A DNA stretch of 64,000 bases from Cichorium intybus (GCA_023525715.1 CM042015.1:91264250-91328249), one strand, 5' to 3'; positions 35,049-44,775 are shown, numbered from the stretch's first letter. Numbers and translations: made by a program. Notes: generated by a model not told the origin, from the letters alone.

Positions 35049-37034
35049 ATGGCGGAGCGGAAGGTGAAAAGTCATCCCCCTGGTGGGAGCCGGAATGCAG
35101 TAGATGGGAGCCGATCTCGAAGATTTGGAGCAGATAGAGCAGATGAAGGGAGAAGTCCTCCTTCTCCATTGGCTAATGATAGTCTTGGCGGAAGAGCGGT
35201 TTCGTTTTTCTTCACCAATTTTCCGGAAGAATGGGATGTCCAATGCCTGTGGAAAACTTTCAGTATGTATGGGAGAGTGTTTGATGTTTTTGTTCCAAAT
35301 AAGAGAAATGCGAAGGGAAAGAGATTTGGGTTTGCTCGTTTCCTTGGAGTCACTGAGGCAGAAAAGTTTGTCAGTAGACTTAACGGAATATGGATGGGCT
35401 CGTACAAGCTCCGGGCTAATTTAGCCAAATACGGGAGAAGAAAGCACCAAGTCCCAGCCAACCACCCCGTATCGCCATTACCCCAGCCTAAGCTAAAAAG
35501 CATAATTGTCAAGCCGCAAAAGATGAGAAGCGCTATTGTCTCGAATGAAGAGAGGTTAAGAGACGAAGTCTCCTTTGCGGACGTCGTCAAAGGTGGGAAG
35601 TTCAAGCCCAAGTCAGGAAAACAGGAGTCTAATGGGGAGAATCACAAGAGTAAGTCGCTAAACAGTGAGGAGCTTATTGGAGAAGAAGTCGAAGATATGC
35701 ATGAAATTACGGTTATCCCGAAAGCAGAAGACGAGGAATTATGTCGTGGATCCTTGATTGGGGAAGTCACAAACTATGAGTTACTCCAGAATATTTTTGA
35801 TATGCCACGTTTGGAAGGTTTGTTCAATGTCAAAATTTGGTATGTGGGGGGACTGAATGTCATCTTAAATTTCGAGAAGGAGGAAGGGGCGGTGGACTTT
35901 CTTTCGAATGCCAGGAATGTGTGGGGCAACTGGTTCAGTAAATTAAGTAAATGGAATCAGAATTTCTCTAACAGCCTTAGGCTTGCTTCTATTGACATTT
36001 TCGGAGTTCCTTTTAATGTGTGGAATGAAGAATTCTTTGAAGAAGTGGCTAGAATTTGGGGGAGGATGGTATATTGTAGTAACGAGGAAAAGTATAGCAT
36101 GAACAGGGAAGTTAAACAAATTGGTATTCTCACAAGTGAGCCTCCTTGGATTAATGAATCAGTTCGTGTTAAGATTAATGGTTCGTTTCATAGAATCAGA
36201 GTCATTGAAAACCCATCTCGCTCGTTGAATCTTGCTCCAAGAGTTGACGACCAAGATCAGGTACAGTCCTCAGAAGGTGATTGGTTAGATTTGGGTCATA
36301 ATCAATGGGAGAACGTGGAAGAGATGGAAAAGGAGATCAGTAATAATCAAGGTGAGATGCTCGAAGCACCCCTGGGTAACCAGCAGCCCACGCAGACAAT
36401 TGAGTCTCGAGGTTACAGAAACAAGGAGTCGGGAGTTGAGGTCCAATCTCCAAGAGAAGTTGAAAGGTCGGTGTGGAGCAGCGACGTGCACGCTAAAGAT
36501 CGGGGTGTAGGAACTAGTGCGGAGCCCCTGGAGCAAGATGGGTCGGGTGGTAATTTTAATTCCTCGAATAGCCCAACTAAGGAGGTAGAGAATGGTGGGC
36601 TTGGGCCTGTTGGGTCGAGGTTGAAGGAAAAGGGAATTATGAGGGCCTTTGACTTAAATAATTCCCCACACTCCACTGGTGTCTTTCCGTTCATAGAAGA
36701 AGTAGATGACGAGGAGGAGATCTTAGATTTTGGAATTGAAGATGAAATTGAACAGCAAATCGAGAATGAAATTGAAAAGAAGAGAAGGAAGAGAAGGAAA
36801 GAAGGTAAATCGGTTCGTAATAACGCGGGGATCAAAGGAGCCTCCTCGAGAAACAACTCGTCTGGAGACACCATGGATTCTCGTACGGAAGAGATCAGGA
36901 AGACTATAGAGATCGGATCGGAGCTAGGGATTAATTGGGAAGGGAATGAGGAGATTGTCGGTAAAGCCCTCGATCAGGAAGGTGGAAGATCTTGTAGATG
37001 GAGACTCATTCGCAGTCTATTCCCCCGAGTTTAA
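35049..37034 (+). CDS. LINE ORF1 protein (RRM, DUF4283-like)
   Basis: 661 aa. Plant L1 ORF1 proteins bind the element's RNA and assist target-primed reverse transcription. An RRM occupies about residues 50-125, with RNP2-like VSFFFTNFP at 51-59 and RNP1-like KRFGFARF at 91-98. A DUF4283-like segment follows at about 235-395 (LIGEVTNYELLQNIFDMPRL onward). The C-terminal third is acidic and then basic, with a Glu/Lys/Arg coiled region near 555-600. I see no CCHC knuckle, which many plant ORF1 proteins have. The tail (after about residue 645) runs into sequence shared with ORF2 in another frame, so the original C-terminus may have been altered by the deletion that trimmed the endonuclease. The ATG follows the 5' UTR and is the first in frame. 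Confidence 0.85.
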   Translation: MAERKVKSHPPGGSRNAVDGSRSRRFGADRADEGRSPPSPLANDSLGGRAVSFFFTNFPEEWDVQCLWKTFSMYGRVFDVFVPNKRNAKGKRFGFARFLGVTEAEKFVSRLNGIWMGSYKLRANLAKYGRRKHQVPANHPVSPLPQPKLKSIIVKPQKMRSAIVSNEERLRDEVSFADVVKGGKFKPKSGKQESNGENHKSKSLNSEELIGEEVEDMHEITVIPKAEDEELCRGSLIGEVTNYELLQNIFDMPRLEGLFNVKIWYVGGLNVILNFEKEEGAVDFLSNARNVWGNWFSKLSKWNQNFSNSLRLASIDIFGVPFNVWNEEFFEEVARIWGRMVYCSNEEKYSMNREVKQIGILTSEPPWINESVRVKINGSFHRIRVIENPSRSLNLAPRVDDQDQVQSSEGDWLDLGHNQWENVEEMEKEISNNQGEMLEAPLGNQQPTQTIESRGYRNKESGVEVQSPREVERSVWSSDVHAKDRGVGTSAEPLEQDGSGGNFNSSNSPTKEVENGGLGPVGSRLKEKGIMRAFDLNNSPHSTGVFPFIEEVDDEEEILDFGIEDEIEQQIENEIEKKRRKRRKEGKSVRNNAGIKGASSRNNSSGDTMDSRTEEIRKTIEIGSELGINWEGNEEIVGKALDQEGGRSCRWRLIRSLFPRV

Positions 37035-40000
37035 TTTGTGGTATTTGGAGGAGTACTCGTATTGATTTTGACTGGGTAGACTCTATTGGGAGGTCGGGGG
37101 GAATTCTCACGGTCTGGGACCAGGCTTGCTTTCAATCCTCTACAGTTTTGAAATCTCAAAATTTTCTAGCTATTCAAGGTACCTGGAAAGCCAATCGAAA
37201 ACCTGGGGGTATTATAAACATTTACGCTCCTCAAGACCATGACGGGAAGACGACTTTGTTCAGTGAAATTCGTAACTTGATCCTGGATAACAGCGAGGTT
37301 TTATGGATGGTGTGTGGAGATTTTAATGAAGTCAGGAATGCTGAGGAGAGGAAAGGGTCGAATTTTAATGCTACAGGTGCTGCTGGGTTTAATTCCTTTA
37401 TTCACAGTGCCGGTCTGATTGATCTTAATTTGGGAGGGAAGAGGTTTACGTGGATGAGCCGGGACGGGTCTAAATTCAGTAAACTCGATCGTTTTTTAGT
37501 TGCGGATAGTTTCGTTGATAATTGGCCAAACACTTCTGTTACGGTCCTCCCAAAGCTATATTCCGATCACTCTCCGATTTTGCTTGACACCAATTGTAAA
37601 GATTTCGGCCCAAGTCCGTTTCGGTTCTTCAATTCTTGGATGTCGGAAAAGGGCTTTGATGAAGTGGTGCTGCAATGCTGGAATCAGGATTTAGAGAACT
37701 TCAACACCGTCTCTAAAATCGAAAGGCTCTCTAGAAAGCTGCGTTTTTTGAAAGATGGTCTAAAGAATTGGAGAACCAAGATGGTGTTGGAAAAAAATAG
37801 CTACAGGGAAGAGTTGAAGAGGAAGATAGTTGCTATTGATACTATTGGGGAGGCGCTTCAGTTTGACGACAACATGATCAAAGAACGCAATGAGTATTTA
37901 ATGAAGATTTCGGAGTTAGATAAGAGCAAGATTCTTGATGCGAGACAAAAATCCAGATGTAGGTGGACTCTAGAAGGGGACGAAAACTCAGCTTTTTTCC
38001 ATGGGCTGGTCAATACCAAAAAGAACAATGCGCGAATTAATGGGTTAAATATTAATGGCAGTTGGATTTCTGATCCGGTCCAAATTAAACATGAAGTGTT
38101 TAGATTTTTCAGCGAGAAATTTAAAGAGGACTGTGCAACCAGACCTTTCATTGTCAGTAGCAGATTCAAATCTCTCTCCTTAGCCCAAAAGCACTCTCTT
38201 ACGGTTCCTTTTTCGTTGGAGGAGGTGAGGTCCGCTGTTTGGGCTTGCGGTAGTGACAAAGCCCCGGGGCCGGACGGGTTTTCTTTCGCCTTCATTAAGA
38301 AGTATTGGGAGGTTCTCAAAGACGATGTGTTCTCGGCGGTGAAATTCTTTGAAGAGCACAAGGTGATTAACCCCGGTAGTAATAATTCCTTCATCACTCT
38401 TGTCCCGAAATGCAATGACCCGTTGAACTTGGGGGATTACCGGCCAATCAACCTCATTGGTTGTGTGTGTAAAATAATTTCCAAATGTTTAGCGGAGCGG
38501 CTCAAAGGTGTTCTTCATACCATCATTGGAAGAGAGCAAACGGCGTTTATCAAAGGGAGGTCTATTCTCGATGGCCCGCTCATCGTTAATGAGGTTATTA
38601 GTTGGGCTAAACGAAAGAAAAAGAAATCATTGATCTTTAAAATTGATTTTGAAAAGGCGTTTGACACTCTCAATTGGAATTTTCTTAAAAATGTTATGAA
38701 GCAGATGGGATTTTCGAAGAAGTGGAGATCATGGGTCTTGGCGTGTATTTCTTCTCCCAGAATTTCTGTCTTAGTTAACGGGGCTGCGACGGATCAATTT
38801 AGAATTGAAAAAGGTGTTCGTCAAGGTGACCCGTTGTCCCCGTTTCTGTTTATTATCGCGGCTGAAGGCCTTCGGGTGTTGATGGAAGAAGCGATCGAGA
38901 AAAATCTCTTTAAAGGTGTCCTTCTTCGAAATGATACCCCACAGATCTCGATTTTACAATATGCCGATGATACGATCTTCCTTGGGGAATGGAATGCTCG
39001 AAATATTGCCAATCTCCTAAGGATCCTTAGATGTTTTCATATTTGCTCGGGGCTCAAAATTAATCTTACAAAAAGTAATATTTTTGGTATTGGTGTGCAA
39101 AAGGAATTAGTTCAGGAGGCGGCAAATCGGATTGGGTGCGGAGAAGGATCCTTACCGTTTCAATACCTTGGAATGCCGGTTGGTGGTGGTATAAACCGGG
39201 CTAGCAATTGGAAAGATGTTATTGACAGATTCAATAAAAGATTATCCTCATGGAAATCCCGTCTTCTTTCTTACGGAGGAAGACTCATCTTGTGCAAAGC
39301 CGTCCTTGGGAGCCTAAGCTCGTATATGTTCTCCTTGTACAAAGCCCCGGTCAAAGTTTTAAAGAAACTAGAAAGTATTAGATGCAATTTTTTTTGGGGA
39401 GGAGCCTCGGAAAACAGGAAAATTCCGTGGGTTGCGTGGCACAAGTTGTTAAACTCGAAGGAGAAAGGTGGATTGGGGATCGGCAGTTTGCAGGCGTTAA
39501 ACCAAGCTCTGTTGGTTAAGTGGTGGTGGCGATACAAAAAAGATAGCGGCTCGCTTTGGAAGAAAGTCATTGATGCTATTCATGGCCCAGACGGTAATTT
39601 AAATCGGGAGGTTTCGAATAGCAATTACAGAAGTGTTTGGGGAATCATTGCCAATCTCAATAAGACAATCGATTTGGGCAATATTGATTTGCGTAATCTC
39701 TTTTTCACCTCGGATGACGGGTGGGAGTGGGGGCTTGAAGACAATGGGCTGTTTACCGTCGCTTCTTGCAGGAGACTTATGGATGATTTTCTTCTTTCAG
39801 ATTTGATGCTGCCCACCTATTGGAACAAACTTGTTCCAAATAAAGTCAACATTCTGTTATGGAGAGCTAGGCTTGGTAAAATTCAAACTAAGTCTAATCT
39901 TAGAAGTCGTGGTATCCAAGTGGGGAATGTCGAGTGTCCCTTCTGTCACAGGGCTGAAGAAACGGAGGCTCACATCTTTGGGCATTGTTCTTTTGCGAAG

Positions 40001-40318
40001 GAAGTGTTGGCGATTATCAAAGTCTGGTGTGATGATTTCCCGGGAATCAATAATTCCTTAGATGATATGGTGATGCAGCTTATTAACATTGAGAAGAGTA
40101 ACAAATGCAAGGGTAGAAGATTAGGGTGTATTTACGCAGCTTTTATTTGGATTATGTGGTGGAGTCGAAACCAAATTGTTTACAAGGGTAGTACTAATAG
40201 CTGCAGCATAGTGGTCGGATGGGTTAAGTTTTACTCTTACCTGTGGGTTAGTGCTAGAGATAAGCTAAAAGTGAATGTGTCTTGGGATAGTTGGAATTGC
40301 AAGCCCATTTTGATGTAA
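36998..40318 (+). CDS. LINE ORF2: endonuclease-reverse transcriptase (EN N-terminus missing)
   Basis: 1106 aa. The apurinic-type endonuclease nicks target DNA and the RT copies LINE RNA from the nick. Visible EN motifs are GDFN (107-110) and SDH (189-191). RT motifs are APGPDGF (422-428), KIDFEKAFD (548-556), QGDPLSP (609-615) and YADD (655-658), all intact. A C-terminal zf-RVT has CPFC...H..GHC near 980-997. The start ATG comes directly after TAG (36995-36997), and the protein begins where the 'QET' strand of EN normally lies. The usual first ~45 residues, including the catalytic Asn of the 'S.N.RG' strand, are absent. The start overlaps the end of ORF1. It is probably RT-competent but EN-defective. 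This is inference from family alignment from memory. Confidence 0.85.
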   Translation: METHSQSIPPSLICGIWRSTRIDFDWVDSIGRSGGILTVWDQACFQSSTVLKSQNFLAIQGTWKANRKPGGIINIYAPQDHDGKTTLFSEIRNLILDNSEVLWMVCGDFNEVRNAEERKGSNFNATGAAGFNSFIHSAGLIDLNLGGKRFTWMSRDGSKFSKLDRFLVADSFVDNWPNTSVTVLPKLYSDHSPILLDTNCKDFGPSPFRFFNSWMSEKGFDEVVLQCWNQDLENFNTVSKIERLSRKLRFLKDGLKNWRTKMVLEKNSYREELKRKIVAIDTIGEALQFDDNMIKERNEYLMKISELDKSKILDARQKSRCRWTLEGDENSAFFHGLVNTKKNNARINGLNINGSWISDPVQIKHEVFRFFSEKFKEDCATRPFIVSSRFKSLSLAQKHSLTVPFSLEEVRSAVWACGSDKAPGPDGFSFAFIKKYWEVLKDDVFSAVKFFEEHKVINPGSNNSFITLVPKCNDPLNLGDYRPINLIGCVCKIISKCLAERLKGVLHTIIGREQTAFIKGRSILDGPLIVNEVISWAKRKKKKSLIFKIDFEKAFDTLNWNFLKNVMKQMGFSKKWRSWVLACISSPRISVLVNGAATDQFRIEKGVRQGDPLSPFLFIIAAEGLRVLMEEAIEKNLFKGVLLRNDTPQISILQYADDTIFLGEWNARNIANLLRILRCFHICSGLKINLTKSNIFGIGVQKELVQEAANRIGCGEGSLPFQYLGMPVGGGINRASNWKDVIDRFNKRLSSWKSRLLSYGGRLILCKAVLGSLSSYMFSLYKAPVKVLKKLESIRCNFFWGGASENRKIPWVAWHKLLNSKEKGGLGIGSLQALNQALLVKWWWRYKKDSGSLWKKVIDAIHGPDGNLNREVSNSNYRSVWGIIANLNKTIDLGNIDLRNLFFTSDDGWEWGLEDNGLFTVASCRRLMDDFLLSDLMLPTYWNKLVPNKVNILLWRARLGKIQTKSNLRSRGIQVGNVECPFCHRAEETEAHIFGHCSFAKEVLAIIKVWCDDFPGINNSLDDMVMQLINIEKSNKCKGRRLGCIYAAFIWIMWWSRNQIVYKGSTNSCSIVVGWVKFYSYLWVSARDKLKVNVSWDSWNCKPILM

Positions 40319-41162
40319 TCTGTTGTTCTCTTCTTGGCTCCAAGCTCCTTGCTTGAGCCTTTAGTAATACATTTGATGTTCCAAAAAAAAATATAAAATG
40401 AAAAGAAAAAAAAACGTGTAAAGAACCGATAACAAACTATAAAATCATATAAAAAATAAAAGGAAAAAGACATATTACAAGTGGTTGGTCGTGTTAATCA
40501 TAGTCGACTTGATGATAGTAGTCGTTTTCATTCGTATTTAGTAGGTGTGTTAGAATGAGCTTTGAGAAAGAATTTCTAGATATGATGAGGAAAAAAAAAC
40601 AAAACAAAACAAAGATAGTTTAAATAAGGTTGATTACGGATCGGAGTCGCTATACCTTTGTAGAATTTTGTAGTCCAATATAGATTTAAAAAACCCGTTT
40701 GACTTTTTTTTTTAGGTTTACAAAGGATTTCACAGGTTGCATGTACAGAATCCGTAAATATTTTTGAGATATATTTTTTTGGGAAATTACTAATATTACC
40801 TTAATAGATTAAAACATTTTTTTTCTGGGAAATTATTATTAGACCATTTTTATCGTTTTCTCTCGATAAATTATTGACGAAAGTAAAAATGGTTTAAAGA
40901 AAGAAACTTTCCTCTTTATCTCCATGGATATGTGTGTATGTATGCCAATAAGAAACATGACACGAGAGAGATTTGTTTGAATAGGAAGGAGACAGAATTG
41001 ACACCCTCCCGGAATTACAGGGCGTCACCGGCAGCCAATCCCCCTCTCTCTCTCTTTCTCTCTCTTCGTACTATCGCAGTGGCAGCGCGGCAGCTGCTTC
41101 TGCAACTTTTGCAGTAATCACAGAGGTTTAAAGAGCAAATTCAATCAACACCCCATCAAAAG

Positions 41163-41168
41163 ATGTGA
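41163..41168 (+). promoter_or_regulatory. Start-stop minimal uORF (ATGTGA) ahead of ARF3
   Basis: ATG at 41163-41165 is followed at once by TGA. If it lies in the leader, this is a minimal uORF of the kind known to stall ribosomes in some plant mRNAs. ETT/ARF3 of Arabidopsis is known to be controlled by leader uORFs. Whether this one is transcribed is inferred. Confidence 0.45.
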
Positions 41169-41173
41169 TTTTG

Positions 41174-41287
41174 ATGTGTATCTATGTGCAATTATGCAAC
41201 AAAACTTTACTTTTAGAGAGAGAAAGTGAGAGAAGAAAGAGAGTATATAAGAAAGTTTCTTTCTTTTTGGTTTTTCGACTTTCATGA
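41174..41287 (+). promoter_or_regulatory. uORF of 37 codons ahead of ARF3
   Basis: ATG at 41174 reads 37 codons to TGA at 41285-41287, ending 45 nt before the ARF3 start. The peptide is basic and Phe/Leu-rich at its end, with no recognised conserved motif. Together with the start-stop uORF it would be expected to lower translation of ARF3, as uORFs do for Arabidopsis ETT. Confidence 0.45.
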
Positions 41288-41332
41288 ATTGCGAATTCGT
41301 TTGTGGGTTTGTGAGAGAAAAGGGATTCTGAG

Positions 41333-43507
41333 ATGATGTGTGGTTTAATCGATCTGAACACCGTTAACGACGAAGATGCCGATGAGGTTTCGACGTCGTC
41401 GTCTTCTAACGCTTCTGGTTCTCCTTCTGTTCCTGCTCCTTCTCCGGCGCCGGCGGGTTCTGGTTCTGGTTCTACTCCGGTGGTGTGTTGTTTGGAGTTA
41501 TGGCACGCTTGTGCCGGACCTCTGATATCGTTACCGAAGAAAGGAAACGCCGTAGTGTACTGCCCTCAGGGTCACCTCGAACAGCTACAATCCAGCGGCG
41601 ATTGTCCCACCTCCGGCGACTGTAATCTCCCCCCTCATGTCTTTTGCTGTGTTCTCGACGTCAAGCTTCACGTAAGTTAATTTAATTATTGTTTACTAGT
41701 GATTAATCGATCATTAATTCGTAAAACACATTGATGGAATTAGGCCGTGGCTGGGTCTGATGATGTTTATGCTCAAGTTTCATTGATTCAAGATCCCCAG
41801 GTTCGTTTGCATTTCGATTTTGGGGATTATATAGTTTCAACAACTCCATTTGATTTCAATAATCCCGGTGATATCAAACAGCTGGAGCAGAAATGGCGTG
41901 AAGGTTGCCGGAACGTAGAATCACTGGAAGACGACAACGGCGCAGCTGAAAAGTCGACAACGCCACATATGTTCTGCAAGACGCTCACGGCCTCCGACAC
42001 CAGCACCCACGGCGGCTTCTCCGTCCCACGTCGGGCCGCCGAAGACTGCTTTCCGCCGCTTGATTATAAACAACAGAGACCATCTCAAGAGCTAGTAGCT
42101 AAAGATCTTCATGGGACCGAATGGAAATTCCGCCATATCTACCGAGGTACAAACCAAATTTACCATTTTACCCTTTGTAACCATTTATTCATTAATTTGC
42201 AATAATTATCTATATTATTACTGAATTCGAACAGGACAACCTCGAAGACATTTACTAACGACTGGTTGGAGTGCGTTCGTGAACAAGAAGAAGCTCGTAT
42301 GTGGAGACGCCGTACTTTTCCTCAGGTACACTATCGAGCTCGATAAACATAAGGGCATTTTGATCATTTTGGAATTATGTTGTTCATGTTTTTTTGTATG
42401 TTTTAGAGGCGATGATGGAGTATTAAGGTTGGGTATCCGAAGAGCCACTCAAACGAAAGTTGCTTCAAGTTTACCGACATTTTGTAGTCGGCAAATTAAC
42501 GACTTTACGACTGTGGTCAACTCCATTTCTCGAAGAACTGTGTTCAACGTCTATTATAATCCAAGGTAAATAATAAAAGAAAAATTATATTTATTCCTAC
42601 TAAATCCTCCTAATTCATGTTTCTAACAATTTATATAAGGACACGTGGATTCCATTAATCATTTCTTTTAATCTTATTCATTGTTTTTGACAATTGTAAT
42701 AATCTAATGATTAGGAAGAAAGTTAAGAAGATTTATTAGGAGTAGAACCTCTCATAATAAAATATTTGTCTGTTTCTTTTTATTTTATGGACAAAAAGAT
42801 GTGACAATGCTTTCGTTTTGAACTAATGCATCCAAAGCAATTTAAATGGATTATGTGAAAGGGTTCCTATTTCTTATTATTGATGGTATATTTGTATTTT
42901 TGTTCCAAATATAGAAAAAGTTGTTTTGAGAGAATGATGATATATTTGTATTTTTTTTCCAATAAAAAAATATGTCAGGGGTGGGTCATCGGAGTTCATT
43001 GTACCATACAATCGGTTTCTAAAAAGCCTTTCCGTTTCATTCTCTCCGGGAATGCGATTCAAAACGCGATTCGAAACCGAAGAATCAGGAGACCGAAGGT
43101 TCGCTAATTAGTAATTACCATAAAATTCCTGACATCTTCAAAAATAAAAAATAAAAATAAAAAACTCAAATTTTATTTTTATCGCGTTTTTATAGGTCTA
43201 CCGGAATCGTAACCGGGCTTAACGACGTCGACCCTTCCAAATGGCCCGGTTCAAAATGGCGATGCCTAACGGTTCGAAATCCCTTTCAACCTTTAAAAAA
43301 AACAATATTACTATAAATATTGTTACTGTTATTTCAGGTAAGATGGGATTGTACGGATGTTGCAAGGCAAAATAGGGTTTCTCCATGGGAAATCGAGCGA
43401 ACCGGTTCGGTTCAAGAAGTCGGAAGCTTTGTGTCACCGATGATGAAAAGGACACGTACCGGTTTTCCCGTTCTGAAAGGCAAGTTTGTAAATGTTAACT
43501 AATTTCC

Positions 43508-43541
<34 letters not shown>

Positions 43542-44452
43542 TATTTTTCATTCAAAACCAACAAAAGATAAAGTAATAATTTTACTCATTTTTTTACAGA
43601 GCGAACAACCTCGGACTTGGGGGAATCCATGGGGTTCCACAAGGTCTTGCAAGGTCAAGAAATTTACGGTTTTTACCCTTCAAATAATATAAGAAACCAA
43701 ACGAGTGTAGGCTTTGGTGAATCTTTAAGATTCAATCGGGTCTTGCAAGGTCAAGAAATAGCTACAAATGGAAATTTATGGAGTCAGCCGTCGAGGGCAA
43801 TTTCATCATCTTCGCCTTCTTCGGTTTTAAGGTTTCCACAAGCGATTGGTCGGGCTCCCGACGGTTATCCAGTACGTTTTGGTGATAATGTGAAGCAGTT
43901 GAATGATCAAAGCCGTCGAGTTTTTGTTAGTCCCATGAAAAAGCTTCCAGAAGAACCGGTTTTGGCGGCTAAAAATAGTTGCCGGTTGTTTGGATTCTCG
44001 TTGACGGAGGGTACGGAAGCTTCTAGGTGCCCGAATAGTGAAGATCGAGTGCTTGCAAAAGGGCCATTAGGAGGAAGTTGTACCAATGTAAGTACATCAA
44101 AAAATAACATTTATTACTTTTTAACTTGTTATCCTTTAAAAAATCCACACGATTATATGATTGTAATTTGCAAAATCTACTTCGCGATAACATTCAAAGA
44201 TTGTTTATATGATTGTATTTGGATGACATTGTTATAAATATGTAGAATTTTCAAAGTATAATAATGTAATAAGAAGAAATGAAATAAAATGGTATAGTAT
44301 ATAAATCAAATGTTGGTGCTTGCTATTTCTTGCATGTAACACTTTATCTTGATGTTTTTTTTTTCTTATTGGAGTGTTTTTATTTGATATGATAGGAGAG
44401 GGTTCATCAATGGTGTCGATCAAAAACTGATGGTTGTGTACAAGGATTGTGA
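41333..44452 (+). CDS. ARF3: Auxin response factor 3 (ETTIN)
   Basis: Nuclear B3-type transcription factor of gynoecium, floral and leaf-polarity patterning. Exons by splice signals and phase: 41333-41671, 41744-41800, 41882-42146, 42235-42325, 42407-42565, 42979-43098, 43196-43271, 43338-43479, 43600-44087, 44396-44452. They give about 597 aa, close to Arabidopsis ETT at 608 from memory. Start MMCGLIDLN, then LELWHACAGPLISLPKKG. The B3 domain includes FCKTLTASDTSTHGGFSVPR, QELVAKDLHGTEWKFRHIYR and GWSAFVNKKKLVCGDAVLFL. The ARF domain includes SPGMRFKTRFE, KWPGSKWR and RWD...RVSPWEIE. ETT-type 'LQGQE' repeats follow, coded by tasiARF sites. No PB1 domain, as in ETT. Intron 8 begins GC (AAAG|GCAAGT) and holds a 32-T run. 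The last exon (18 codons) is the least certain. Confidence 0.88.
43641..43661 (+). promoter_or_regulatory. tasiARF target site A in ARF3
   Basis: The 21-nt site includes GGTCTTGCAAGGTCAAGAA and starts with AA, which is complementary to TAS3-derived tasiARF except one G:U wobble in the middle. It codes for K-V-L-Q-G-Q-E in exon 9. Two such sites are the known hallmark of ARF3/ARF4 genes, giving tasiRNA-guided silencing. Confidence 0.9.
43737..43757 (+). promoter_or_regulatory. tasiARF target site B in ARF3
   Basis: This has the same 19-nt core as site A (GGTCTTGCAAGGTCAAGAA), starting CG instead of AA, so it mismatches only at the 3' end of the small RNA. It lies 96 nt downstream of site A in the same exon. 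The identical core in both sites, including third codon positions, shows nucleotide-level constraint. Confidence 0.88.
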
Positions 44453-44475
44453 AAACAGTTGGACTCTTGTCGGGG

Positions 44476-44775
44476 TCTAGACGGAAACTTTGGGTAAGAA
44501 CTATTTGGATATAATAGTTTCTTTGACTTTTTTGAGTCAAATATATTGTTTTTATATTCTAGTTTTATATAATAGTTTCTAGACGGAAACTTTGGGTAAG
44601 AACTATTTGGATATAATAGTTTCTTTGACTTTTTTGAGTCAAATATATTGTTTTTATATTCTAGTTTTATATAATAGTTTCTAGACGGAAACTTTGGGTA
44701 AGAACTATTTGGATATAATAGTTTCTTTGACTTTTTTGAGTCAAATATATTGTTTTTGTATTCTAGTTTATATAG
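44476..44775 (+). repeat. Three tandem 102-bp repeats at the ARF3 3' end
   Basis: Copies start with TCTAGACGGAAACTTTGGG at 44476, 44578 and 44680. The first two are essentially identical and the third has a few changes and a shorter end. Each contains a donor-like GGGTAAGAA and an acceptor-like T-rich run ending TTCTAG. They lie just after the predicted stop and before another acceptor-like TTTTGCAG at 44833. Probably 3' UTR or intron sequence of ARF3. Confidence 0.85.

Larger units (their letters stand above)
34932..40409 (+). mobile_element. Nearly complete L1-type LINE with 19-bp TSD
   Basis: The element body is 34951-40390, flanked by identical ATATAAAATGAAAAGAAAA at 34932-34950 and 40391-40409. 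There is a 5' UTR of about 98 bp, ORF1, ORF2 overlapping ORF1 by 37 nt, a short 3' UTR and an A tail (40383-40390). Both ORFs are open over their full length, and the perfect target duplication points to a recent insertion. ORF2 lacks the first part of the endonuclease domain, so autonomous mobility is doubtful. Confidence 0.9.
34396..40676. repeat. Long direct repeat, right copy (split by the LINE)
   Basis: 34396-34950 and 40391-40676 together match the left copy at 30911-31665. The split is exactly at the LINE target duplication. The right copy holds about 90 bp ('ctatatgcataaaacag' to 'aataaaagg') that the left copy lacks. Confidence 0.7.
40677..41332 (+). promoter_or_regulatory. Upstream region and probable 5' UTR of ARF3
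   Basis: A CT microsatellite (41043-41070) and GA-rich text (41214-41243) lie in the 300 bp before the ARF3 start, a common make-up for plant 5' leaders. Upstream ATGs occur at 40932, 41163 and 41174. No clear TATA box could be fixed, so the transcription start is unknown. Confidence 0.45.

Noticed and set aside
35072..38415. Minus-strand ORFs of 150-185 codons over the LINE
   Set aside because: Shadows of the long sense ORF1 and ORF2, which carry RRM, EN and RT motifs.
30911..40676. Interpretation of the long direct repeats as LTRs of one Gypsy or Copia element
   Set aside because: No TG...CA ends, primer-binding site or polypurine tract, and the interior mixes two retroelement orders in both orientations.
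40932..41117. 61-codon ORF upstream of ARF3
   Set aside because: No recognisable peptide, and it may lie upstream of the transcription start; not listed as a gene.
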